Source: Limonium bicolor
Lineage: Eukaryota; Streptophyta; Magnoliopsida; Caryophyllales; Plumbaginaceae
Reading direction: 5' to 3'
Length of the DNA stretch: 64,000 nucleotides
Assembly: GCA_023374045.1 (NCBI GenBank)
Contig: CM041780.1
Span: 95,637,005-95,701,004 of the forward strand
Below, piece after piece: positions 21,601-33,556 of this stretch. Below the pieces are notes generated by a model. It searched no databases and was not told the origin of the DNA. It saw only the letters and a list, made by a program, of their open reading frames with translations. Position 1 is the stretch's first letter; each line of letters begins with the position of its first letter. A program made the translations under genes and the position numbers.

Positions 21601-22651
21601 CACCCATTGATATACACATTTTAATACACCATTCTAATACTAGAAACTAACCTTAACCATCAATCAACCTTAAATGTATATTTAGGGTTTAGAATTTATA
21701 TTACCTTACAAGGGTTCAAGTGAAGCTTGGAGTGGTTCAAGAACAAGGTTTCCAACTCCTTCAACAAGCCAAAATCGGCTAGAACACAAGAGACCAAACA
21801 AGGGTTTAGTCTAGATTTTCGTTTTGCCCACAAGAGCTAGAAAAAGATGGAGTTTTCAAAATATTTTTACCTTAGAAGAACAAGGAGAAGGAGGCCTTCT
21901 AATGGTGGTGTTGAAACTCCAAATGGGGTCTACCCATAAAATCAAAAATGCTTGTTTTTGAATTTTGGAAAGATGAAAATGTAGCTCTTGAGGAGAGGAT
22001 TACAATGGTAAATTTTTGTAATTTTTGGAAGAGTATTGAGGGAGTTACAAAGGAGAGAAGATGAGTTTGTGTGTTTTTCTTAAGCCTCCATGGAAATCGT
22101 GAGGTTGAAGAAAGGAAGAAAGAGAGGGTGTTGGTGAGGGTTCTTACGTGAGAGAGGATGAGAGAATTGGAGGAGAGAGAGTAAAAGGTGAGAGGGGGTT
22201 ACTTTATGTTTTTTGTTGTTTTGTGAGTAAAAGGGAGTAATAAGAGGTGTGAGGGGGGAAATAAAATCGGACACCCCACAGAACCACTTGTGGGTTTTGA
22301 AATTTATTGCAATATTGGACACATAGGTTTGTGTTAATTATATTTCTACCCACAACTTCCCGTTTTTGATATTTTTACTAATTTCTCGTTTTCTTGATTC
22401 GTATTGGTTCAAAGCTCACTATATTTTTATGATTATTAGTTGACCAAAATTGTTACGGTCTATTATGACCCGCTTAAAGACACGTTTTCCCGGTTACCTC
22501 GAAAACGTGCTTAAGGTTCGTAATGTTTTTAAACCGTTTTAAAGGTCCGTTTTCTTCGGGATTTGTTCCCTTATGATTATTTACACCTAATTAAGCTTCT
22601 AAATTACTTATTAGCCTAATTAATCACTATTTTTAATTACGGGGTATTTCA
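18686..22651 (-). repeat. Element T 5' LTR (right copy, 3966 bp)
   Basis: This is the partner of 7738-11757 with the same ends. Few substitutions are seen. About 20 single-base losses relative to the other LTR cluster in 22020-22640. It contains the second copy of the inverted-repeat array (20304-20784) and should carry the promoter, but I can point to no firm TATA box. Confidence 0.93.
20304..20784. repeat. Inverted-repeat array in element T 5' LTR
   Basis: Same GTCCGACCCA/TGGGTCGGAC units as at 9384-9854, in the same order. The first unit keeps an extra CCGACCCA lost in the other LTR, and another unit lacks one base (ACCCACGTCGACTC). Confidence 0.88.
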
Positions 22652-22656
22652 TCTAG

Positions 22657-25600
22657 TCTTTTGGGCTCTAAAATATATGAATGGTGAGTCACGTACTTCT
22701 TCAGCTAAAAAGCATGGAGTACTTGTGCGCTCTCCTAAACGCGTTCTAATGGGCCCATTCGGTCCGCAGTGAGGTGCAGACCCATGAACGTAGGGCTCAG
22801 TTTGCCTTTCTCGTTCTTATCGATGTATTATAGATTATTTACTAGTAACAAGTTATTTATTTCCCCGTTCCAATGTGATAGTGTTATGCACGATCTTTTA
22901 TGCTTTAGGAACAAGGTATCTTTATTATACGAATGCTCGGTTAGATTTAAATCGCCTATCCCGATATCCTGGATTACTAGCGCACATGCGCGTACTATGT
23001 CGTCAGGTGTTCTTTGAATTTATTCATTGACTTTTAGTTGAGGTGGAAAGCGGCATTGATTATCGTTGATAGTTAGTGCTCTTGCACTTGTTTCAGCCAT
23101 CTTGAGACATACTAGTCTATATATTCACGGAGATAATCCTTGTCCTCCTGTGTCTTCATATTGTTTTGTTTTGGAGTAATATGTTAGTTGTGGTACTTGT
23201 TAGGTATTTCCAATTATGTATGTTGTATTTTTTTGTATATCGGCCTCATAACAATGTTTGTGTGGTTCACCCTACTCTTTCTAGAGAAATTCATTCATTG
23301 TTCTCATATTGTGTCCTGCTTATTTCAATATCCCGTGTGGTTATGCTCCCTGGCAGTTGAGGCGTTTGCCTCCTGGTATGTTTTATGTCCTTTCGATTTT
23401 TTTTCATGTTGTTCCATCCGGGGTGTAATTTTATATTTGTGTGTTTCTTATCATTGAGTTCTAAGTGAATTCCATTCGTCTGGTCTTTGCCAACTTTCTC
23501 ATTTCCAATGGTTGATAATGGTCGCTTCTGTGCGTACCATATCTTAACCGATTTGATAATTGTTGGTTATTGTTACACTTGCCTTAAAGCTTAGGGCATC
23601 CACTAGTATACTAGTTCTACCTTTCTTTTATTTCATAGTGATGTGTTTGTGTTGAACCCGATTTGAGTGGAAACATATCATTACTCATAATTTGGGCATG
23701 TGGTGGTCGTTATATCGTACAATATTGCTTTGTGCCTTTAGTCTGAGAATACTTTTCCCCAATGCCCCTTTTTCGAGTGGCAGATATCATCCTTCATTGG
23801 TATCCTCTAGGTGGTCTAATTTGCCAATGTTGGTAGATCTTTATCTTTATAAGTGTTCACATATTCGCTTGCTTGTTCAATAAGTTTTCATGTCTTGTTA
23901 CTTAGCTGACTATCAGCTCTCTCATCTTTCAGGAGATTTCACTTTATATTATTGTGTGTTAATCACCCCCTTGTGGAGTTACGACCCTGGTCGTATTATA
24001 CTTAAGGTTTTTAGTTTCTTTAGTCTCGTTGTTTTAACTAAGACTCTTCATGTTAATTTATTCGAGGTAGTTATTTGTACTGGTTTGGGTTTGTGTCACT
24101 GTCTGTCACATGTTTATAATTTATGAAGTATTCTTTTGTCAATCTCCTTCTCAAACGATATTGGGGTGTGTCCCGAGGAAATTGTTTTATTCTCCGGGTC
24201 CCTTGCTCAATGGGCATGATTACGTATTCTATGTTTTGTGCGTGTTTGGGATATTGTGCCCTAGTGGAGAGATTTATATTGTAATACTACGAGGTAGTTT
24301 TCTCTCCTGTCATTGATTTCGTTATTGACATAATTCACTGAGGTTTTAAAGGGTTTTACGGTAATTTGTATAGATAAGTATTTGTTGGCCTATTGTTTAA
24401 TGAGTTATTTATCGAGGTGATTATGCGTTGACTCCCAGTCATCGTTTGTTGAAGGTCGTTCGAGCTTTTCCTGGGAGTATGGCATGGGTTACTTCAGCGC
24501 CGTAGCGCCTGGTACTCGAACATTGGCTCGAGGCTGTTCTCATGCTCACGGTTTAGTGCTTGTTCGTTGTTTCACACTCTTGTATTTGTAGGTTATTCAT
24601 GTTATTTATGGTACGTATTATGGTTCTCACTTCCCATTATTTTCTAGGTTACAATCATTTGTTGTAATTTCGGAACCCGTGGCGAAAGTTTACATCCCTT
24701 CCTTTTATGGGAGTCCTATGTAGTTTGACTTAGAACGGTTTTTATTATTATTCATTTTGTTTCCGGTGTTGCTGCCCTTTTGGCGTATTTCGGAAAGGTA
24801 GTCGGAGGCGGTAATTTCGTTCTCCTGGACTCGTGTCCTTCTAGTGATACGTTGGATGTTTTCACTTAGGCATACGTATTGTATTATGTACCAGGTAGTT
24901 GTTATTGTTTAATTTATATACTTATTATCCTTGACAGTCGTCATGTTAGCAGACAACATGTCTGAAACACATACTCTTCTTTTGTCATGCATGGCAAAAT
25001 ACCGGCGGTAGTAGCCGCTCTCTTTATGTGGGAATCCCATCCAATGATCAGTGTGATCAAATGGAATAACAATGTTACCATCACAAGAGTATAAACTGAT
25101 AAAGTGTAGTGAAATTTCTTATATAACCACTCTATTTACTCATACTTGTTGTGTAGAACCCATGGTGGGAGCTTTATGTTATATACATAGGTACTGTCAT
25201 ATATATAGTACAAAAATCTATAATGCCCTTACATTAATTATGGGGATATTTATGGATGGAGGAAGTTAATGTTCCATGTTTACTTTGCATAGGAGGTATA
25301 GACTCAGAGTGTGGTATATATATACTCCTGTCTCGACATTTGTTCGCTCTTATTGGTTATGGTACCGCTTTGTAAGGGTGGTACTTTGGGTGCTAATTTT
25401 TAAGTATTCGACACTGGTTCGCATCTACAGGTGCAATCGGTTTATGTAATGATCGTGTTGCGTTATAATACGTTTGATCTTGGCCCTAATGAGGGTTAAC
25501 ATCTTTTCCCTTTTTGGTATTCATTGTATGTTTACGTGTGCCACTGTGGCATAATACTGGTCCTGATTACTACATGATCGTACTTCATTTTACAATTCCC

Positions 25601-27343
25601 TACATCTTCGGGAATGAGTTGTTATCTTTGAGTATTCACATTTGGTATTCCATTCGTTGATTTGGGGGTATTCTAGTTGTTTATAGTTGGTGTACCTCGG
25701 TTCTTTGGTTTCCTATTATCGTGAAGAATAGTGATGCATTTAGGAAGTGTTATAACCTTTTGTATGGGGTCGTGGTTGTCCTAAGGACTCGACACTCGTC
25801 ATTGGTAGTGGTTGGCATTCAATGCTGGTGCACGTCTAAGGTGTTTGGTTCTTAAGCCGATATCGATGGTTCGTCAATGTCTAACTGGTGTAATTGTTAT
25901 AGGCTATTGTATGCCCTTTAGTTGTGATGGTCGGACTCATTGGGTTCTCCCGAGGTTTACAAGCCTCCTATTTCAAGGGTTTTGTGTTCCTACTTGTGGC
26001 AGGTTGTATTTATGGGATCTGTACTAGAGTTGTCCGAATGTTTGATAATTTTGGTAGTCCTGGTATCATTCACTGTGGTCTTCACGGTCTTATAGGATTT
26101 AATTGTAGATAGAGCACTTGCGGTGGCAAGTGCGCGAGGTAGGAAGAATTATTAATATATTGATCTCCATGGCGCTTGCTGTGGCAAGCGCGCCATACAG
26201 GTTGAGTTATCGGTTTTATAATTTTTGGTCTCCTAGACGTCTCGGTCTGTTGAGTATGACTCAGTTGGTTTATCTTAGAAAGGGTAGTATTGTGGTTACT
26301 ACAGTTCGCTAAGGTAAGACAAGTTCTCTAGGGTAGTTTTTCACTTGGATACTCTAAGTTGAGCTTTTTCTACGTTTGTCTTAAGTTCCATCGTGATGGA
26401 AAGAAGGCGTTTGACGTATGCATTCATGTAGTTAATTTGTTAGGTTAAGGGCTTACGGTTTCCTAGAATGCGCTGAGTACTAGTACCAGCGCCTAAGGTT
26501 CCCCCAAAGTTTGAGGTATGTTGCCCATGGGTGACTCCTTTCCCCTTCTAATTGTTCGTACCAGCTGGGGTCCGTCCCGCGTAGCTACCACAGGGTGCTT
26601 CGGGTCTGGCAGATGGAGTACCCTGGTCGTCTATGGTATGACATTCCTTTCTTGGGGGTTACATTCTAGCAATTTTGGTTAACTAAACAGGGTTCTATGT
26701 TTAATTATGAGCCGACTATATTGTCCTATGAATTTCTATCCTTCTTTGAGGTAGGGTTTAGTGTTCACTCGTCACCGCGTATAAGCATGCTCCTAGATAA
26801 GTTACCGGGTCCACCGGTCCTTAGGGATTCATTGTGTTGCAAACTCCCTTTCTATCTTGGTATCGTGGCATTTATGGCAGCCATGTCGGTCTTCCCGATC
26901 AGGAGTAATTCTCCGTCTCCTTGGCACCTTTCATTGGTTTGCCTCTATGTCGACATTCGAAGTGTGGGCAGCGACGGGTGGGTTACTACTGCTGGTTCCC
27001 AGATGGTTCTCCCATCAAGCTAGCATGGCTCTATGCTATTCGGGATCGCAGGACCTCCAATACCCCCCGACATGCCTCGCTCTAAGTGATCTCCACTTCT
27101 TCTCGACGTTGGTAACATGACATGTTGTGTCTTTACTAGGTAGTTCTCCGTGTAGCAATCTATAATGTTGAAATGCATTAAGGCTGATATTGTTGCACAT
27201 TCGCGTTACAAATACATTGGTTCGTTTAAGACCAGATGTCTCGTACCTCACAAGTGTTCCCCGTATTCCCCCAATCCTAAGCTCATTGTCTTAATCCTAA
27301 TTATCTCGTCATCAGAGCGTTACTCTGCTCTGATACCACCTTT
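22657..27343 (-). pseudogene. Element B internal region, heavily decayed gag-pol
   Basis: This is the interior of the minus-strand element B to the right of the element T insertion; 22652-22656 is the duplicated TCTAG. At its 3' end (22657-22850) fragments of the integrase C-terminus are still legible on the minus strand: RKANKLSP-like KGKLSPTF, then LKKYVTHHSYILEPKRL, which leads into the remnant at 7640-7737. Upstream of that I see no gag, protease or RT motif and only short chance frames. An inverted repeat GCGCACTTGCCACCGCAAGTGC (near 26110-26135) resembles one in the LARD interior (55923-55946). The internal sequence begins at a PBS next to 27344. Confidence 0.65.
27312..27339 (-). other. 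Element B primer-binding site in a hairpin
   Basis: TGGTATCAGAGC (27339-27328, minus) pairs with plant tRNA-iMet. ATCAGAGC (minus) can fold on GCTCTGAT at 27312-27319 across an 8-nt loop, exactly as in element T. Confidence 0.88.
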
Positions 27344-30300
27344 GCAACACCCCTACTCTAAAATCCGGCTTAACTAGCGCGCCTAACTTAATAATCAATC
27401 GATTCGTAACGGTAATTAAAAGATGTATACAGAATAACCCGGATGTTACCCGTCGTTACCCGCCCATGCGAGCAATGTAGCGTTTACCAATTATCCAACC
27501 TACACTACCGCTGTGATAACAGAGATTTATAACAACCAAAGTTTACAACCGAATAACTCCAAAAGAACAGTGAGCCATCTAACTATCCCAATACCACAAT
27601 GTTCAAAAAGCAATAAACATAAGTGACGGTATCATACGTAGATAAACTGCTAACTATCCCAAATCCCGTTCTCCGGTATGTCCTCGATCAATTACCTGTA
27701 ATTTGGTGGCCATAAAGGCTCAGCACAACCGCTGAGTACGAAACTACATAATCCTCATGAACCCTAAGACTACTCAAGTTAATTAGCCCAATTGTTAACA
27801 TGTTGTTCCAATTTCATGTCGTACCGTTTTCATTTACAGTAGCAATATAACAATAACCATCACACATATAAGTTCATACAATAAATTCAAACAATCACCA
27901 AACCATTCCACAACAAGCAATAAGCAAGTACACGAACAACATCAATTAACTGCGCGAGAGTTATACTCTCTTGAACAATCTTGTTATGCGGCCTTGAGGC
28001 CTTCTTGTTTCGTTGTCAGGGCTAAGAATATTTCCTTGAATCATTTCTTAACTTATACTTAATTTGTTCAGTTAAGGTGGGTGTCATGTTAGGACAACCC
28101 GTATAAGCTTCCTCTTCTAGAGCAGTCGCTCAGGCGCACTATAATAGTGCGGTTTGTCAGGAGTCTGCAAAGACCTGACGGCCAGAGCAATTGCACCAAC
28201 AGCAGTGCCCTCTAACCAACGATCGTATCCGGCTCGTTGAAATTTCCACATCGACCCTATCCGGTCGTTCCCTCTCTTCAGTGATCACCCATGCGCAACC
28301 ATGTAGTCCGTGACTACCCTGGATTTTCCTCATCTTATTTAATTCTTAATCCCACCATATAATTCGGTCTGTGACCTTTACCTAAGATCTATGCTTAGGT
28401 TATGTAGAGTATAATCTCCATGTAAGGACCTTTAAGGTCGTTAACTTTCGCCTAGACGTCACCTAGGCTACGTTTATTCTCAGGTATATATAATAAGATC
28501 ACAGTCATTTTCTTTTTGCCATTTCCATATTGTCATCCATAAACCGATCCGAATTTTCATGAACGATTTCCAAATTGTAAGTCATCGTGCACAATAAAAT
28601 CGTGAAATAATAGACAATTAAATCCACAACCATAGCACATAGCAAACATATCACTCTTGTCATGCATTCACACATACCAGAACCCGAGGAAGTCCTCAGA
28701 AACACTCGGACTATATAGAACGTACCATACACCGATGTAGTATTAGCGTGCGGGACCACGCTCACCCTCTAGTCCTTTGTAACTCAACTCCCGTAACCCG
28801 GTCTACTAGAAATGTAATCTAACATTAGTATCTACATCTCGAACCCACCGCACCGTATCAAGATAAGTTCAAACCTCTATCTCGTAATAAATTCTTAGTC
28901 GGTTATTCGTTCGACTTGATCTTTTGTTACTCTTGGGATTTAGATATTATTGTACGTTATTGTTTGCGAGTACGCATCATTCGGTAATTCGACAATGTTT
29001 TCCCATTGAAAAAAAAATCCTTTGATAACTTACATATTACCGGGTCGTTTACGTGTATGTATACATTTTTCGTATACGTGGTTGCATGGAGTTTAATCCT
29101 CTAACTATGTTTATCGTCTATGCTCCCGTTCTCACGTGGGTGCATAGTTGTTAATTACGTATGCACGCGTTTAGTATATAGTTGCTGCTATATTTATTTT
29201 AATCGTGTTGCGTTCTTATTTCTAACCATATAACATCATACATGACTTTGTCGGTCATATTATATGTTCCCTTTTTCTTAAAATCATGTTCTACGAATTG
29301 TAACATTTCCCGTAATGGTTCTATTCGTCATTTCATGTAAATGTTTATGAAGTATGCCTATGCTATAATAATTTTTCTAATGACATATCTCTTTATATCT
29401 TAACATAATGTCATTTTTACCATTACAGCCTTGTTTTACTTTTCTGTTTTTATTTTCGAATTTCACAACCAGCCCACATAAGTTTTCAAAATTTACATTT
29501 CTTCCCTTTCCTCTTTAATTATTTGCAAAAACCAACCCAGTTATAATCATCGTCCCACTTCCTCTCTTATTTAATTGTAACCTATGCTTTCAACCTTGTA
29601 ATATGTATATATATATATATATATATTCACACACGTAACGCCCATTCAGTACCGTACTTGTTCATCTTCAAAAATTACATTTATCTCCCGTTTCCTTTAC
29701 TTTTTATTTACAACACCACCCAAACATTATTCTTGTCATATTTCTACTCCTATTTAATTATAAACTAAAGTTTTCAGCCTTAATATACACATAACACATA
29801 TATGTATGTTTACGCTCCAGCCCTTCTACATATACACATATATTTTCAGAAATTCCCCTACAAACCCATAGTTTTCTTTTATTTGTAATTCATCCCTCTT
29901 TAATTCATAAACTTACAATTGTAACACTAAACTTTACATTATACATATTAATTATTTACATCTCAGTTTCAACCTAGTTTTTCTTCCAAATTTCATACAG
30001 CCCACTAACTTAATTTAATTCCAGTTTACATCCTAACTTTGGGTAATTTACAACTTAACCCCACTGTTCTCATGGTCTCCATTTCAGCCCTACATTTTTC
30101 CGACAATTTCGCTAGCACCCCCATAGTTTTATAATTGTTGTATTTTGACACTAAAACCTTATATTATACATATGATTGTTACATTTCCGAACCTGCCCAA
30201 AATTTTTTACTATTTCAAACAGCCCCCTAGAACTTCAAAACTCACCTTCTAATTCTTATATTTTTGGTAATTCTATTCCAACCCCCATATAGTTTCAAAA

Positions 30301-33300
30301 ATTCCATCTTTAGCTTTATGCTTATTAAATCTCTAATTTAATTAACTTAAATTTCTTAAATTAGTCAAACCTCTCATATAGTCAAAGTTGACCACTCAAA
30401 ATACCCCTTTGACTCTTACTCCTTTTATTTACGATTTTACCCCTAATTAATTTTTTTTTATGCATTCCACCCCTTAATCTCTATAAATTCATTCGTTCAA
30501 CTTAATACTTTGTTAAATCGTGAAATCAATTTATCTATTTCCCTAATCTGGTCAAACCTCTCATAGTAAAGGTCGACCATTAAATTCTTCTCTTTAGCCA
30601 CTTCTCTTTTTATTTACGAAATGACCCTCTTTATTTCCCACCTATGCATTTAATCCCCTTTTCCTTTATAAAACTCATATTTATATTAATAAATTTCCAA
30701 ATACATACCTACGATTTTAATTAAATTCTATACCCCATATTTTATTAAATTGTGGTTTTTACCCCATATATAAATCCTTGTTTTCTTAAATGTTTACAAG
30801 GTTATAACCTACTTAATCATGTTATGAATTAATAATCTCACTAATATTTTCCTAGGGTGCTCATACACGATTATGGTTGTTAGAATTCCATTGAACACCA
30901 TAAGTTTATGTAGTCCTTTTTCTTATCCCAAAAACGTCATAATTACACTCTAAAACTCTAAATAATTATGACTTTAAATATAGCATTAACTTAGCTACAG
31001 AATTTCATCAAAATGTTCCTAAATCATCCACCCTCTCACGGTTTAGTTTTTGTTTTCCTTAACCTTATTTAATTTATTTCTCACCCATTTTACAAGTTAT
31101 AATTGACTTTGATGAGTATAAGTACCTAGTTTCACTCAGACTAGCATTCCATAAAAATATCCATACATATCTAACGTTCTAACGACTCATATATATATAT
31201 ATATATTCCATATTCTCAGCATTACCCTCTCAATATAACGTCATGAACATCAAAGTATTACAGTGTAATTTAGGTATCATTTACCTTGTTTTGGTCATAA
31301 AAAAATTTCTCCAACCAATAGCATTTCCACCCAGCACAATAAAAATGATTATAGTTTAAGTTTGAATCACATGGCATTTTCTGTTTATACTCACGTACAT
31401 CCTTAGGCATAGTCAATACTTTACCTTGTTGATTTTGATTTCTTCTCCAAGTATAACTCCCTATTACCGTGCCAATGTAAGGGTGAAGGCATCCTCAATA
31501 TATATCACCTCACATGTACATGGAAACAACAACTTATTAGTACCTCTTAATGTTAGTTATATGAGGTGTTTAGGCATAGATTTTGAAGCTCAAAAGGGGG
31601 TGGTTTATACCTTGTAAAATTTGTAGAAATACAGCTGATGATCACGGTCATCAAGAGCACCAGAGGTTAGTTAATTTCATGAGAAAAATCAGAGGAGAAA
31701 GATCAAGAAAAGAGGCTAAAATAGAATGTTCATGTCACCATGTTCACCTCTGTTTCATAGCTCATCCATGGTGAATTTTCAATGGCTCTTTGGCTTGGTA
31801 GGAAGAGTTGATGCCCTCCTTCAAATTTATATATAAAGAGGTAAAAGAAAATATGAGTTGAGCTTCATTCTCGGACAGAGAAGGAGAGGAAAAAGAGTGT
31901 TATTCTAGCCTTGGTTTTTACCGTTTTTGCTTGTTATTCTTCACTTAATGTTGCAGGTTGTTATGGTGGGTTTTATCCGCTCAAGGAAACTGGGAAAGTC
32001 ACTCACAACTGGCACAAGGAGAGGGGAAAAAACAATGTAAGGAGTAGTATATATTTCTGCGTGAACCGAGAGAAGAATGATGGTTTTCATGCAGTTTCCT
32101 TACCTGGTTTTGCTTGGTGATTCCTCATTAATGCTGCAGTTTTATTGGTGGTGGTTTATTGTTCAAGGAACGGCTGGGAATTCTTCCAGCTTGTGCATAA
32201 AAAGTGGGGTTACAAGAGGTGTTGAAATCGGTATTTTTTTTCCTGGATGAAAACCGTAAGGATGATGGAGAGTGTTTTAGTTTTCTTCTTACCTCATTCC
32301 ATTATGTTGTTGTTAGCTACTCCATGACTCATGCTTAGGATTTGTAGCTGGATATGAAGAGAATAAGGTGGGTGTTTTCGGGTGTAAGAAGATGAAGTTT
32401 TAAGACCTTTAAAATGCAAGGAAAAAGGATGGAAGATAATTATGGTTTGCAGTTGTTCACGGTGGGAGAGAAAAAAAGAATGAAGAAGGTCTGATGTTTC
32501 TGTCAACCAAGAGAGAAATAGAGGAGAAAGGGGTATCTCAACGAGAGCATGGGTAGGGAAATTGTTTGCCTAACTTGGACAATATAAGGGGAAGGGTATT
32601 GGCTAGTAGCTAGTTGCCTTTTTTTCTCTTCCTCTTTTACAGTATGGTTATCGGTAATGATAGGGGAAAACTCTGAAGTCTTTCCATCCGTATGTACATA
32701 GGAAAAGGGATATATGATAGTTGCTAATGTCTTGTACTTACTGCTAATTTTTTTCTTCCTTTCTTTTCCTTGTTGCAGCCAGTTGAATTGATGGGGGCTG
32801 GAGTATGTTGCAGCCAAAAGCAAGAGGAGGGGAAAGTGAATAATGATGACATCTTAGTTAATAATATAGCTTGTACTTGTTAGTCTAGTATAAACTTGCT
32901 TTTATTCTTCTTCTCCTATTGTTAGCCGAATGAGATGGGTATATTGGGGGGCATGTCAGCTGAATTGCAAGAGGATAGAGGAGGAGATAGGTAGCTAGTT
33001 GTTTCCTTAATTCTAGGTAGTACTTGTATTGTATTTCCTTTTGTTTTCAATCTTACTTTTCTAACTTTCTTTTCCCCCCTTGAATTTCATTAATCGGCTG
33101 TATCTAAGGGGAGAGAGTTTTCTCTTCTTTTTTTTACTCCAATATATTAATGTTGCACATTAATGATATATATATATATATAATGAGCTTGTTAATGTGT
33201 TGGATGGTAATGTGTAATATCCCTTGTCTCGGTGTATATAAATGGGTGATTTTAGTCTTTGACATCTTGGTTTGATTATGTAAATCATCCTATGTAATTT

Positions 33301-33556
33301 TATCACTTTATTTGTGACATTGATGTATGTATTAGAATATTACATATAGTATTAGTTTTTAGGAGTTATTTTCTCCTTAATGTTGTTCCCTCTTGATTAG
33401 AGGTTACATGTATGATTTAGTGTCCATTTTGGACTATGTACTTATATACTATTATTTATGGTGAGTAGTGATCATTAGATGAATATTTGTCGATCATCTA
33501 GTCTCATTTAATTTAATTCCTTATTAAGTAAGGTAATTAGTGTTTTGGGTATTTTA
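27344..33556 (-). repeat. Element B 5' LTR (right copy, about 6.2 kb)
   Basis: It runs from TGCAACACCCC (27344) to TATTTTA (33556; the other copy ends TATTTCA), so both ends carry one change from the usual TG...CA strings. It is collinear with the left segments 1694-2267 and 5581-7080 and related over its first kilobase to the element D LTR (shared ACGATCGTATCCGGCTCGTT near 28220 and 45065). It holds paired hairpins at 28135-28179, (AT)n tracts near 29604 and 33165, and a long AT-rich, pyrimidine-biased stretch (29650-31700). No gene is supported. Confidence 0.82.
28135..28179. repeat. Two adjacent hairpins in element B LTR
   Basis: CGCACTATAATAGTGCG (28135-28151) is a near-perfect palindrome. 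GTCAG...CTGAC with inner GTCT/AGAC (28156-28179) forms a second stem. Element D has two different hairpins in the matching interval (44973-45015). Confidence 0.7.

Larger units (their letters stand above)
7738..22651 (-). mobile_element. Element T: complete Ty3/gypsy chromovirus with AlkB insert
   Basis: This is a complete LTR retrotransposon on the minus strand, about 14.9 kb. In sense orientation its order is LTR, PBS, gag (apparently with introns), AlkB frame, protease, reverse transcriptase, RNase H, integrase, chromodomain, polypurine tract, LTR. The termini are TG...CA (sense TGAAATACCCC...GGGGTGTTACA), with a perfect 5-bp target duplication TCTAG at 7733-7737 and 22652-22656. Long LTRs, an initiator-Met PBS and a C-terminal chromodomain fit the Tekay/Del clade of chromoviruses. 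Several single-base frameshifts break gag, AlkB and pol in this copy. It interrupts the chromodomain region of element B. Confidence 0.95.

Noticed and set aside
22769..27120. Several plus-strand frames in the element B interior
   Set aside because: They run against the direction of the element and are rich in Cys, Phe, Leu and Ser as expected from the antisense strand of decayed AT-rich DNA.
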